Source: Flavobacterium denitrificans DSM 15936
GTDB lineage: Bacteria > Bacteroidota > Bacteroidia > Flavobacteriales > Flavobacteriaceae
Direction of reading: 5' to 3'
Assembly (NCBI RefSeq): GCF_000425445.1
Contig: NZ_AUDL01000011.1
Location: 1-64,000, forward strand
Length of the DNA stretch: 64,000 nt
In this document: positions 34,784-42,651 of the stretch, one piece after another
Layout: each line of letters starts with the position of its first letter
Position numbering within the stretch: position 1 is the first letter of the stretch
Translations under genes and position numbers: made by a program
Notes under the pieces: model-generated
What the model was told of the DNA's origin: nothing
Databases searched by the model: none
Seen by the model: the letters and a program-made list of their open reading frames with translations, nothing else

Positions 34784-35947
34784 ATGAGTAAAATACTAAT
34801 TATCGAAGACGAAGCAGCAATCAGAAGAGTTTTGGTAAAAATATTATCAGAAGAAAATGATTCGTATCAGGTTGATGAAGCCGAAGATGGAGTTGCGGGA
34901 CTTGAAAAAATAAAAAACAACGATTACGATTTGGTTTTGTGCGATATCAAAATGCCAAAAATGGACGGAGTTGAGGTTTTAGAAGAAGTAAAAAAAATAA
35001 AACCAGAAATTCCGATGGTCATGATTTCAGGCCACGGCGACATGGAAACAGCAATTCAAACGATGCGTTTAGGAGCTTTTGATTATATCTCAAAACCACC
35101 AGATTTGAATCGTTTGTTAAATACGGTTCGTAATGCTTTGGATAAAAAACAATTAGTTGTTGAGAATAAAATCTTAAAGAAAAAAGTCAGCAAAAACTAC
35201 GAAATGATTGGCGACAGCGAGTCAATTAATCATATTAAAGTTATGATTGACAAAGTGGCGCAAACTGAAGCAAGAGTTTTGATTACTGGGCCAAATGGAA
35301 CTGGAAAAGAATTAGTAGCGCATCAATTGCATGAAAAAAGCGAGCGTTCAAATTTTCCTTTAATTGAAGTAAATTGTGCGGCAATCCCAAGTGAATTAAT
35401 CGAAAGTGAATTGTTCGGACACGTAAAAGGCGCTTTTACATCGGCAGTTAAAGATCGTGCTGGAAAATTTGAAGCAGCAGACAAAGGAACTATTTTTTTG
35501 GATGAAATTGGGGATATGAGTCTTTCTGCGCAAGCCAAAGTTTTGCGTGCATTGCAAGAAAGCATGATTACCAGAGTTGGTGCTGATAAAGATATTAAAG
35601 TAGATGTTCGTGTGGTTGCGGCAACTAATAAAGACTTAAAAAAAGAAATCGCAGAAGGCCGTTTCCGAGAAGATTTATACCATCGTTTGGCCGTAATTTT
35701 GATAAAAGTGCCACCTTTGAATGAGAGACGTGACGATATTCCAGCTTTGATTGCGCATTTTTCGGAAAAAATTGCTTCAGAACAAGGAAATGCCGTGAAA
35801 GGATTTTCGGCGCAGGCCATACAATTATTGCAGGAATATGATTGGACAGGAAATATCCGTGAACTTCGAAATGTAGTGGAAAGGCTGATCATTTTAGGAG
35901 GAAGCGAAATTTCTGAAAGTGATGTAAAAATGTTCGCAAGCAAGTAA
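34784..35947 (+). CDS. Sigma-54-type response regulator without DNA-binding domain
   Basis: A 387-residue NtrC-class protein. The receiver domain (1-120) has phospho-acceptor Asp54 (LCDIKMPKMDG) and Lys104 (YISKPPD). The AAA+ central domain has Walker A GPNGTGKE at 169-176 and the sigma-54-contacting GAFTSA loop at 216-221, intact. Walker B TIFLDEIGDM and the DLYHRLAV sensor follow. The chain stops right after the AAA+ domain (ESDVKMFASK) with no Fis-type helix-turn-helix. It should activate sigma-54 promoters from solution or via a partner. No histidine kinase is adjacent; ABC exporter genes are upstream. Confidence 0.9.
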   Translation: MSKILIIEDEAAIRRVLVKILSEENDSYQVDEAEDGVAGLEKIKNNDYDLVLCDIKMPKMDGVEVLEEVKKIKPEIPMVMISGHGDMETAIQTMRLGAFDYISKPPDLNRLLNTVRNALDKKQLVVENKILKKKVSKNYEMIGDSESINHIKVMIDKVAQTEARVLITGPNGTGKELVAHQLHEKSERSNFPLIEVNCAAIPSELIESELFGHVKGAFTSAVKDRAGKFEAADKGTIFLDEIGDMSLSAQAKVLRALQESMITRVGADKDIKVDVRVVAATNKDLKKEIAEGRFREDLYHRLAVILIKVPPLNERRDDIPALIAHFSEKIASEQGNAVKGFSAQAIQLLQEYDWTGNIRELRNVVERLIILGGSEISESDVKMFASK

Positions 35948-35948
35948 A

Positions 35949-36042
35949 ATTAATTTAATGATTGAAAAATTTAATGATTGAAAGATTTTCTTCGGATTTA
36001 ATTTTTCAATTTTTTCAATTTTTTAATCTTTCAATTCTAAGA
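35949..36042. repeat. Repeated TTTAATGATTGAAA words with mirrored arm
   Basis: AATTTAATGATTGAAA occurs twice in a row. The right side (TTTCAATTTTTTAATCTTTCAATT-like) is its degenerate reverse complement. It lies between the response regulator and the DEAD-box gene, starting 2 nt after the stop. Confidence 0.6.
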
Positions 36043-36043
36043 G

Positions 36044-36730
36044 ATGAAACTAAAAAAAATAAACGAGAAATTACAAGACGCCTTAATTGAAAATGGTTTG
36101 ACAGAAGCAAATGTTTTGCAGATGGAAACTTTTTCGACCATAAAAAGTGGTGCGGACTGTGTAATTGTTTCGCCAAAAGGGAGCGGGAAAACCACGACAA
36201 TTGTTTTGAATGTAATTCAGCAATTGGCAGGGAAGAATGAAGAATCTCCTCGAGCTTTGATTATTGTTGAAGACAAAGAAAAGGTTTTGGCAATGGAAGC
36301 GCTTTTTGATAAGTATAATAAATATACAAATCTAGAAGTATACGGAGTTCACGACAAAGGCGATATGGATTATGATAAAAATTATGTTTCTACTGGAATC
36401 GACGTTTTAATTGGAACTCCAACCAAATTAAATGACATGTTCAGTACGGCAGGTTACAACGTAAATCGTCTTAAAATGTTTATTATAGATGATGCAGATC
36501 CGATTTTAAAATTGCGCCATGATCCAAAAATTACTCGTATTTCTAATAGTATTGCCAAAGTGCAACGAATTATCTTTGCTGAAGATTTGGCAGAACGCGT
36601 TGAAATTTTGGCAGATAAAATTATGATTGAGCCTTATTTGTTTGATATGGAAGAGGAAGGCGACGAAGAATTTGATGAAGAAGAAGATGAGGAGCTTGAT
36701 GAAGAGGAAGATGACAAAGAAGAGGAATAA
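36044..36730 (+). CDS. Single-domain DEAD-box protein with acidic tail
   Basis: A 228-residue protein comprising only the first RecA-like domain of DEAD-box helicases. It has a Q-motif-like LQMETFSTIKSGADCV, Walker A SPKGSGKT at 43-50, the IGTPTKL Ib-type segment near 123-129, and motif II as DDAD (149-152) rather than DEAD. Motifs IV-VI and the second RecA domain are absent. The last ~30 residues (from 198) are almost all Glu and Asp (about 25 of 31). Unwinding is unlikely; an RNA-binding or regulatory role is a guess. It is in a plus-strand run with the response regulator and a DUF2007 gene. Confidence 0.8.
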   Translation: MKLKKINEKLQDALIENGLTEANVLQMETFSTIKSGADCVIVSPKGSGKTTTIVLNVIQQLAGKNEESPRALIIVEDKEKVLAMEALFDKYNKYTNLEVYGVHDKGDMDYDKNYVSTGIDVLIGTPTKLNDMFSTAGYNVNRLKMFIIDDADPILKLRHDPKITRISNSIAKVQRIIFAEDLAERVEILADKIMIEPYLFDMEEEGDEEFDEEEDEELDEEEDDKEEE

Positions 36731-36735
36731 TTAAC

Positions 36736-36776
36736 AATCCCGGTTTTCAGTCTTAATGATTGGAAAGCGGGATTTT
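36736..36776 (+). terminator. Possible terminator after the DEAD-box gene
   Basis: AATCCCGGTTTTC pairs imperfectly with GAAAGCGGGATT across a 17-nt loop and ends in TTTTT. Confidence 0.5.
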
Positions 36777-36787
36777 TAAAAATAGTT

Positions 36788-36839
36788 TTAGTACGCGGTT
36801 TAGTTGAGAACTGTGACTGAGACTGAAAACTTAATAACA
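36788..36839. repeat. ACTGTGACTGAGACTGAAAAC-like words before DUF2007
   Basis: A short run of GACTGA/GAAAACT words like the array at 37071. No clear left-right symmetry within this stretch. Confidence 0.45.
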
Positions 36840-36851
36840 AAATAGATTATC

Positions 36852-37070
36852 ATGGGATTAATGAAAGTGTTTTCAGGAAGCGAAGTATTAGCGATTGCTT
36901 TGCAGGAAAGATTAGAAGAAGCAGGAGTAGAAACAGTAAAAAAAGATAATATTCAATCGGCTAGATTGGGAGGTTTTGGCGGAACAGATTTGGCTGTTGA
37001 GGTTTTTATTCAGGAAACCGATTTTGCAAAAGCAAATCCAGTAATTGAAGATTTTAGAATGAGTATTTAA
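36852..37070 (+). CDS. DUF2007 domain protein (putative signal-transducing protein)
   Basis: A 72-residue protein spanning a single DUF2007 domain. It has a beta-alpha-beta core (MKVFSGSEVLAIALQERLEEAGVETVKKDNIQ), a Gly-rich loop (LGGFGGTDLAVEVFI) and a final helix. Function is unknown in the family; some members bind ligands or PII-like partners, which is not shown here. The ATG lies in a spacer of GACTGA words, and the stop is followed at once by a heptamer array. Confidence 0.8.
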   Translation: MGLMKVFSGSEVLAIALQERLEEAGVETVKKDNIQSARLGGFGGTDLAVEVFIQETDFAKANPVIEDFRMSI

Positions 37071-37138
37071 AAAGTTTTCAGTCGCAGTTTTCAGTCACAG
37101 TGAAAACTGAAAACTGCGACTGAAAACTGAAAACTATA
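37071..37138. repeat. Heptamer hairpin array after DUF2007
   Basis: The left part repeats TTTTCAGTCGCAG words and the right part repeats GAAAACTGAAAACTGCGAC words (period 7), as reverse complements around a GTCACAGTG centre. It begins at the stop codon and ends 6 nt before the next ATG. Confidence 0.75.
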
Positions 37139-37144
37139 AAAAAG

Positions 37145-37948
37145 ATGCAATACAAAATGTTAGTGCTCGACATGGATGATACCTTGTTGACAGACGATCA
37201 TAGAATTTCAGATTTAAACAAAAAAGTTTTATTAGAAGCTCAAGCAAAAGGAGTTTATGTGGTTTTGGCCTCTGGCCGTCCAACTTCGGCAATGACTGCT
37301 TATGCAAAAGAATTGGAAATGGACTTAAATGATTCATATATAATTTCATTTAATGGCGCCATAATCAGTCGAGCAAAAGACGATCTTGTTTTATTTGAAC
37401 AGAAATTAACAGTTCAACAAATTCACGATTTGTATGATTACAGCGCAAAAATGAATACACATATCATCACTTATTTAGATGACGAAATTATAAGTGAAAC
37501 CGATTCTGAATTTATTGAAGTAGAAAAAGAAATTACTGGAATGGCGCATCTTAAAGTTTCGAGTTTTAAAGATTATGTTGATAGGCCTGCTGTAAAATGT
37601 ATTTTATTGCAAGAGCCATCTTATTTAAAAACTTTAGAAAATGATTTGAAAATGGCAATGCCTCATTTAAGCGTTTCAATGTCGAAACCATTTTTCTTGG
37701 AAGCAGCACAACAAGGCATAGACAAGGCCGCTAGTTTGAAAATTTTGGCAAATAAGCTCGGAATTCGTCAAAGTGAAATAATCGCCGTTGGAAACGCTGG
37801 AAACGATTTAACGATGATTGAATATGCCGGACTTGGTGTTTGGGTTGATAATGTAACGCCTGAATTGCGCGATAAAGCCGATTTGATTGTCGCTTCAAAC
37901 AATAATGATGGAGTGGCAGAAGTTGTTCAGAAATATATCTTAAATTAA
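37145..37948 (+). CDS. Cof-type HAD hydrolase
   Basis: A 267-residue type IIB HAD phosphatase. The nucleophile/acid pair is in LVLDMDDTLLTDD (Asp9 and Asp11), followed by VLASGRPTSAM near 40-50, the cap domain at about 85-190, and the C-terminal GNAGNDLTMIEYAG metal-binding motif. The family dephosphorylates sugar phosphates and cofactors; the substrate is unclear. It is followed 6 nt later by a GNAT gene and is likely co-transcribed. Confidence 0.9.
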   Translation: MQYKMLVLDMDDTLLTDDHRISDLNKKVLLEAQAKGVYVVLASGRPTSAMTAYAKELEMDLNDSYIISFNGAIISRAKDDLVLFEQKLTVQQIHDLYDYSAKMNTHIITYLDDEIISETDSEFIEVEKEITGMAHLKVSSFKDYVDRPAVKCILLQEPSYLKTLENDLKMAMPHLSVSMSKPFFLEAAQQGIDKAASLKILANKLGIRQSEIIAVGNAGNDLTMIEYAGLGVWVDNVTPELRDKADLIVASNNNDGVAEVVQKYILN

Positions 37949-37954
37949 ATTTTG

Positions 37955-38482
37955 ATGAAAAATCCAATTGAGACAGAGCGTTTGCTACTAAGAGAATTTC
38001 TTCTTTCTGATGCTGATGGAATGTTTGAATTGGATTCAAATCCAAAGGTGCATCTTTTCTTGGGTAATAATCCAGTAAAAAAGCCCGAAGAGAGTATTGA
38101 ATATATTCATTTTGTTCAAAAACAATATAAAGATTTTGGAACAGGGCGTTGGGCAGTGATTCTTAAGGAAACTAATGAGTTTTTGGGTTGGTCCGGAATT
38201 AAGTTCATTACAGATGAAATTAACGGACATAAAAACTTTTATGAAATTGGTTATCGTTTCATAGAAAAACATTGGGGAAAAGGATATGCAACAGAAGCCG
38301 GGAAAGCTTTTGTAAATTATGCTTTTAATGAAATGAAAGTAGATGCGCTTTATGCGTATGCAGATGCAGGGAATGAAAACTCAAGAAAAATTCTCGAAAA
38401 ACTAGGCTTGCAATACGTAAACTCTTTTGAGTATGAAGGAGAAACAGAAGTCTGGTATGAAATGAAAAATCCAAACTTATAG
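37955..38482 (+). CDS. GNAT-family N-acetyltransferase (RimJ-like)
   Basis: A 175-residue acetyltransferase that opens NPIETERLLLREFLLSDADGMFELDSN, characteristic of the RimJ/RimL-like ETERLxLR family. The acetyl-CoA loop is YRFIEKHWGKGYATEAGKAF near 100-120, and the ending is NENSRKILEKLGLQYVNSFEYEG. The frame extends one codon to a TTG at 37952; the ATG at 37955 is used. The target is unknown. Confidence 0.88.
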   Translation: MKNPIETERLLLREFLLSDADGMFELDSNPKVHLFLGNNPVKKPEESIEYIHFVQKQYKDFGTGRWAVILKETNEFLGWSGIKFITDEINGHKNFYEIGYRFIEKHWGKGYATEAGKAFVNYAFNEMKVDALYAYADAGNENSRKILEKLGLQYVNSFEYEGETEVWYEMKNPNL

Positions 38483-38493
38483 CAAGAAATGCG

Positions 38494-38537
38494 TTCCAAA
38501 TCTTTGTAAGCTTTAGATAGTTTACAAAGATTTGGAA
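38494..38537. terminator. 16-bp inverted repeat between convergent genes
   Basis: Perfect arms TTCCAAATCTTTGTAA (38494-38509) and the exact reverse complement (38522-38537) with a 12-nt loop. It lacks a long T-run, so it may be a weak bidirectional terminator or a REP-like repeat. Confidence 0.6.
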
Positions 38538-38556
38538 AACGTAATTTCTTAAATAA

Positions 38557-39075
38557 TTATTTTTTAGCTACAGAAACAAAATATTTGTTTCCATCACCCA
38601 TTGTTAATTTCACACGCTCGTCGCAAAGATCAATTGCAAAAGCGGCACTTTCGTAGCAGCTGCAAGTTGTGTTTTTGTCTTTAGACATTTCAGTTTTGCA
38701 ATTGTTGTTTTTGAAAGTTGCTAATTGCGGTGTGTACAGGCTTACTAAATCTGTAGAAGCTGTAACCAACGAAATAATACTTGCAGAATTGTTATTCGTA
38801 ATTCTGTAAACAATTCTGTCTGTATAGTTTACTTCATTTACAGTTACTTTACGAATATAAGTGTAGGCAGTAGATTCTGCACCTGGTTCTTTAACCTCAA
38901 ATTTAAAACCAACGGCGCGAATTGCAACATCAAATTGCTGTTGAGAATTTAAACTTGCCCAAGCCGTTAAAGTACTAATTGATGGAAATGGATTTGAGGC
39001 TGGGGCATTAGTTTGCGCTTGCGAACTAAAAACGGTTAAGAACATCAAGCAGATTGTGGGTAAAAATGCTTTCAT
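38557..39075 (-). CDS. Secreted protein of unknown function
   Basis: A 172-residue protein with a signal peptide (MKAFLPTICLMFLTVFSSQAQ). The body has repeated hydrophobic and charged stretches (FDVAIRAVGFKFEVKEPG, TYIRKVTVNEVNYTDRIVYRITNN). A cysteine cluster, CKTEMSKDKNTTCSCYE near the C-terminus, is followed by a Cys in LCDERVK, which would allow disulfides or metal binding in the periplasm. I recognise no family. The open frame extends to 39177, but the ATG at 39075 directly precedes the signal peptide and is preferred. No operon partner. Confidence 0.7.
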   Translation of the reverse strand: MKAFLPTICLMFLTVFSSQAQTNAPASNPFPSISTLTAWASLNSQQQFDVAIRAVGFKFEVKEPGAESTAYTYIRKVTVNEVNYTDRIVYRITNNNSASIISLVTASTDLVSLYTPQLATFKNNNCKTEMSKDKNTTCSCYESAAFAIDLCDERVKLTMGDGNKYFVSVAKK

Positions 39076-39506
39076 AAAGTGTGGTATTTGTATTTTTATT
39101 TTGCCTACTCTCTTTGGTTTTCGGCTTTCCCATTTCATTTTGTTACACAAAACAACAACATAACGATTGAAATTCAAAATTGTTATGTCCGATTTATTAT
39201 TAAATTAATTAATACATTCCATAATTTTAAAATCGGAATAAATTCTACAAGAGGATTTAATTATAGTAAATGTAAGATTTTTTGAATATAAACCGATAAA
39301 AAATGTATTTAGTCGATAAAATTTGCACTTTATCGATGTTTTTGTCATTTTATTCTTATTGAATTGTATAACGTAAAGTTCGTAAAAAATATTGTTTATC
39401 AAAATTTTTACCTTCATTAAGTCGATTTTATTTTTAATAAAATCATAATAAATGCAAATTGTTGAAACGAAGTCAATTATTGATTTTCTTTTACAGAAAT
39501 TGTTTG
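39076..39506. other. Long AT-rich spacer before mtaB, nothing recognised
   Basis: About 430 nt with AT content clearly higher than the neighbouring genes. There are only weak short reading frames and no clear hairpin. It must hold the promoter of the minus-strand secreted protein as well as upstream control of mtaB. Confidence 0.4.
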
Positions 39507-39514
39507 TAAATTTG
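39507..39514 (+). promoter_or_regulatory. Probable -7 box for mtaB (TAAATTTG)
   Basis: Perfect TAnnTTTG, 45 nt before the mtaB ATG. Confidence 0.5.
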
Positions 39515-39559
39515 CAGCCTTAAATTTTTTGACAACGATTTCATTAATTTAAGAGAATT

Positions 39560-40894
39560 ATGGAAAATAGAAAGAAAGTTGCCTTTTATACGCTGGGTTG
39601 TAAACTGAATTTTTCAGAGACTTCTACAATCGCCAGAAATTTCAATGACGAAGGTTTTGACCGCGTCGATTTTGAAGAAATAGCCGATATTTATGTGATT
39701 AATACTTGCTCTGTAACAGAAAATGCAGATAAGCAATTTAAGCAAGTAGTAAAAAAAGCCATGAAGCTGAACGATAAAGCTTTTGTTGCTGCAGTTGGCT
39801 GTTATGCACAATTAAAACCAGAAGAATTAGCAGCAGTTGATGGTGTTGATTTGGTTTTAGGTGCTACTGAAAAGTTTAAAATTACCGATTATATTCACAA
39901 CTTAAGCAAAAATGATATGGGTGAAGTTCACTCATGCGAAATTGCTGAAGCTGATTTCTATGTTGGAAGTTATTCTATTGGAGATCGTACTCGCGCTTTC
40001 TTGAAAGTTCAGGATGGCTGCGATTATAAATGTACTTATTGTACAATTCCGTTAGCAAGAGGAATTTCGAGAAGTGATGCTTTAGAAAATGTTCTAAAAA
40101 ATGCTAAAGAAATCTCCGCACAAAACATCAGAGAAATCGTTTTAACTGGAGTAAACATCGGAGATTACGGAAAAGGGGAGTTTGGAAACAAAAAACACGA
40201 ACATACGTTTCTGGATTTGGTTCAGGCTTTAGATCAAGTTGAGGGAATTGAGCGTTTGAGAATTTCGTCGATTGAACCGAATTTATTGAAAAACGAAACA
40301 ATAGAATTCGTTTCTAAAAGCCGCACTTTTGTACCGCATTTTCATATTCCACTGCAATCAGGAAGCAATGATATTTTGAAATTGATGAAACGTCGTTATT
40401 TACGAGAAGTTTATATTGATCGTGTAAATAAAATTCGCGAAGTAATGCCGCACGCCTGTATTGGTGTTGACGTAATTGTTGGTTTTCCTGGTGAAACGGA
40501 CGAGCACTTCTTAGAAACGTATCATTTCTTGAATGAACTGGATATTTCTTATTTACACGTTTTTACATATTCAGAAAGAGATAATACAGAAGCAGCAGAA
40601 ATGGATGGCGTTGTTCCGGCAAATGTTCGTGCAAAGCGAAGCAAAATGTTGCGTGGATTATCAGTGAAAAAACGTCGTGCTTTTTACGAAAGCCAATTAG
40701 GAACCAAAAGAACAGTTCTTTTTGAAGGAGAAAATAAAGAAGGATATATTCATGGATTCACTGAAAATTATGTAAAAGTGAAAACGCCTTGGAATCCAGA
40801 ATTGGTGAATACTTTGCAAGAAATCAATTTGACTAAAATTGATGAAGACGGAAGTGTCCGAATGGAGTTTGTAAATAAATTAGCAGAAGCTTAA
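39560..40894 (+). CDS. mtaB: tRNA t6A37 methylthiotransferase MtaB
   Basis: Converts N6-threonylcarbamoyladenosine to its 2-methylthio form at position 37 of tRNAs reading ANN codons. The 444-residue radical-SAM enzyme has an N-terminal UPF0004 domain with the three cysteines of one Fe-S cluster (TLGCKLNFSE, NTCSVTENAD, GCYAQ). The radical SAM CxxxCxxC is at Cys154-Cys158-Cys161 (CDYKCTYC). A C-terminal TRAM-like domain begins near 380. It lacks MiaB-type motifs, so MtaB is the best match. Followed by a terminator. Confidence 0.93.
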   Translation: MENRKKVAFYTLGCKLNFSETSTIARNFNDEGFDRVDFEEIADIYVINTCSVTENADKQFKQVVKKAMKLNDKAFVAAVGCYAQLKPEELAAVDGVDLVLGATEKFKITDYIHNLSKNDMGEVHSCEIAEADFYVGSYSIGDRTRAFLKVQDGCDYKCTYCTIPLARGISRSDALENVLKNAKEISAQNIREIVLTGVNIGDYGKGEFGNKKHEHTFLDLVQALDQVEGIERLRISSIEPNLLKNETIEFVSKSRTFVPHFHIPLQSGSNDILKLMKRRYLREVYIDRVNKIREVMPHACIGVDVIVGFPGETDEHFLETYHFLNELDISYLHVFTYSERDNTEAAEMDGVVPANVRAKRSKMLRGLSVKKRRAFYESQLGTKRTVLFEGENKEGYIHGFTENYVKVKTPWNPELVNTLQEINLTKIDEDGSVRMEFVNKLAEA

Positions 40895-40944
40895 TTTTTT
40901 TAAATAATCAAAAGTTATCACATATTCTGTCATTTCTGATAAAA

Positions 40945-40985
40945 AGCAAGAGGCTGTCCTTATTTTTTGGACAGCCTCTTTGTTT
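40945..40985 (+). terminator. Terminator of mtaB
   Basis: The stem GAGGCTGTCC/GGACAGCCTC (40950-40959 with 40969-40978) ends in TTTG then TTTTTT. Its right half is repeated at about 41176-41198. Confidence 0.85.
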
Positions 40986-40990
40986 TTTAT

Positions 40991-41173
40991 TTTTAGGCCC
41001 CAGCGGGGCAGAATATTTATAGAAATTCAAAATTACAGATGGCAAAGTAGCTCCAGAGGAGCGAAATAACCAGCATTAAAAAAAAATGTCGCTCCGCTGG
41101 AGCTTTGTCATCAATATAAATGTAATTTCTATAAATATTTCGCTTCTACGAAGCTGATGTCTGATCATCAAAT
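40991..41173. repeat. Nested inverted-repeat element (REP-like)
   Basis: Perfect outer arms AATATTTATAGAAATT (41012-41027) and the reverse complement at 41124-41139 enclose inner arms AGCTCCAG (41049-41056) and CTGGAGCT (41097-41104). The sides carry GCTCCAGAGGAGCG and GCTCCGCTGGAGC, each itself palindromic. It is flanked by near copies of the mtaB terminator's right arm (GGACAGCCTCTTTG before, GGACAGCTTCTTG after). No transposase is present, so it looks like a passive palindromic element. Confidence 0.7.
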
Positions 41174-41206
41174 ACTTTTTGGACAGCTTCTTGTTTTTTT
41201 AAAGAA

Positions 41207-41713
41207 TCATTTATTATCCTGAACAACCAACTTCAAAGAATTAATATAATCCGTATCAAACTCTATAACACGAATCTTTTCAGGAATAAAATTTAATTCG
41301 CCACCAAATTGGCCTCTTGTGTCTAGAAAGTCAATCAAAAGTTCATCATCAGTAAGAGAAAGCAATTTTCCTAAATAAGCTGATTTGGCTGATTTTTTGG
41401 CAATTTGAAAAATGCCATATTTATTGCTTATGTAATTCAAAATAGAATCTAAATCTCTAATCGGGATAATATCTTCAGAATTGATTTTTAGGCCTTTCAA
41501 GCGAATTACTTTTTCTGTAAAAGCCAAATCATGATCTCTGTTGACTGCTAAGATGTTTTTGTTTCTTAAAATTACAAACCCATCCAAAATAAAATCAACA
41601 GGATTATTTCGAAGCAAAATCCAATCATCCGAATAATCTATAAGAAATCCAGTGAAAATCTGTTTTTTATCGACAAATTCTATTTCTACCAATTGTCTTA
41701 AATATTTTTCCAT
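41207..41713 (-). CDS. Hypothetical protein with two Sm/SH3-like beta repeats
   Basis: A 168-residue protein without signal or membrane segment. I recognise no family. Two similar beta-rich segments are visible: VEIEFVDKKQIFTGFLIDYSDDWILLRN near 9-36, and AYLGKLLSLTDDELLIDFLDTRG near 112-134 followed by IRVIEFDTDY. Each looks like the first strands of a small barrel with a turn, as in Sm-like or SH3 folds. This suggests RNA or protein binding, but only from the strand pattern. It lies between the mtaB spacer repeat and an SDR gene on the minus strand. Confidence 0.6.
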   Translation of the reverse strand: MEKYLRQLVEIEFVDKKQIFTGFLIDYSDDWILLRNNPVDFILDGFVILRNKNILAVNRDHDLAFTEKVIRLKGLKINSEDIIPIRDLDSILNYISNKYGIFQIAKKSAKSAYLGKLLSLTDDELLIDFLDTRGQFGGELNFIPEKIRVIEFDTDYINSLKLVVQDNK

Positions 41714-41734
41714 TTTATGTTTTTTTGCGATTGG

Positions 41735-41767
41735 AACTTTGTCAAAGTTTCAAACTTTGACAAAGTT
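41735..41767. repeat. 33-nt palindrome (AACTTTGTCAAAGTTT family)
   Basis: Arms AACTTTGTCAAAGTTT (41735-41750) and AAACTTTGACAAAGTT (41752-41767) form one near-continuous hairpin. A second copy is at 53018-53048. It lies between the hypothetical gene and the SDR gene. Confidence 0.75.
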
Positions 41768-41780
41768 TACAAGATTGCTT

Positions 41781-42497
41781 TTAAGGATTAGTAGACCAAA
41801 TACTGCTGTTTTTTACAAAAACTCTTCGGTTCAATTTTAATTGCGAAATGATCAATTCGGCCATATCTTCAGACTGCATTACTTTTTCAGGGTTGCCATC
41901 AGTTAAGTTTAAATCCTTTGCCATATCAGTTGCAACTGTACTTGGCGTTAAAGCTGTTACACGAATGTTGTGTTTTCTCATTTCCTGCATCAAAGAATCG
42001 GTCAAGCCTAAAACAGCAAATTTTGAGGCGCTATATGCACTTGTTAGTGCGTTTCCGTTTAAACCGGCAGTCGATGAAATATTTATAATGTCGCCCGTTT
42101 GTCTTTCAATCATATTCGGGATAATGGCGCGCGTTGTGTAGTACGTTCCCATTAAATTGACTTGAATAATTCTTTCCCAAGCTTCTGGTTCTAATTCTAA
42201 GAATTTTCCAAAAGAAGCAATTCCGGCACTATTGATTAGAATATCAATATGTTTGAATTCGGCTAAAGCTTTTTCTGCAGCCGCATTAATAGAATTCATG
42301 TCAGAAACGTCAGCAGTTAAGGCTAAAGCTTTTACGCCTAAATTTGAAGCTTCATCAGCTAATTGTTCAACATCTTTTTGAGTTCTCGAAACTAAAACTA
42401 GGTTTGAGCCTTCTTTTGCTAAAGCAATGGCAACGGCTTTTCCTATTCCTTTTCCTGCACCTGTAATAAAGGCAGTTTTATTTTTTAAGTCGGTCAT
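41781..42497 (-). CDS. SDR oxidoreductase, FabG-like
   Basis: A 238-residue classical short-chain dehydrogenase. The NADP motif is [13 protein letters not shown] at 10-22, with NSAGIAS and the catalytic SAYSASKF tetrad region near 152-159. Its closeness to 3-ketoacyl-ACP reductases is visible, but the family covers many substrates. The C-terminus ([19 protein letters not shown]) is short and unusual. It lies upstream of the AACTTTGTC palindrome. Confidence 0.88.
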   Translation of the reverse strand: MTDLKNKTAFITGAGKGIGKAVAIALAKEGSNLVLVSRTQKDVEQLADEASNLGVKALALTADVSDMNSINAAAEKALAEFKHIDILINSAGIASFGKFLELEPEAWERIIQVNLMGTYYTTRAIIPNMIERQTGDIINISSTAGLNGNALTSAYSASKFAVLGLTDSLMQEMRKHNIRVTALTPSTVATDMAKDLNLTDGNPEKVMQSEDMAELIISQLKLNRRVFVKNSSIWSTNP

Positions 42498-42517
42498 GAT
42501 TGTATTTTTAGAAATGC

Positions 42518-42577
42518 AAAAAGCATCATTATAAGTCTTACAAAAATAAGCTTTTGCAAACTAAAATGATGCTTTAA
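42518..42577 (-). terminator. Terminator of the VWA operon
   Basis: Arms AAAGCATCATT (42520-42530) and AATGATGCTTT (42565-42575) enclose a second short stem. On the minus strand the outer stem is followed by TTTTTGC. It lies about 75 nt after the VWA gene. Confidence 0.65.
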
Positions 42578-42651
42578 GATGTTTTCTTAATCTAAGTTTA
42601 ACAAGTTTTTGTTATTCCTTCAAAACCATATCTATGCACATTATGTATTGA

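Noticed and set aside
35323..35943. 206-codon minus-strand frame inside the response regulator
   Set aside because: Shadow of the AAA+ coding region; the plus-strand protein has all catalytic motifs.
40991..41173. Insertion sequence between mtaB and the hypothetical gene
   Set aside because: Inverted repeats are present but there is no transposase; reported only as a repeat element.
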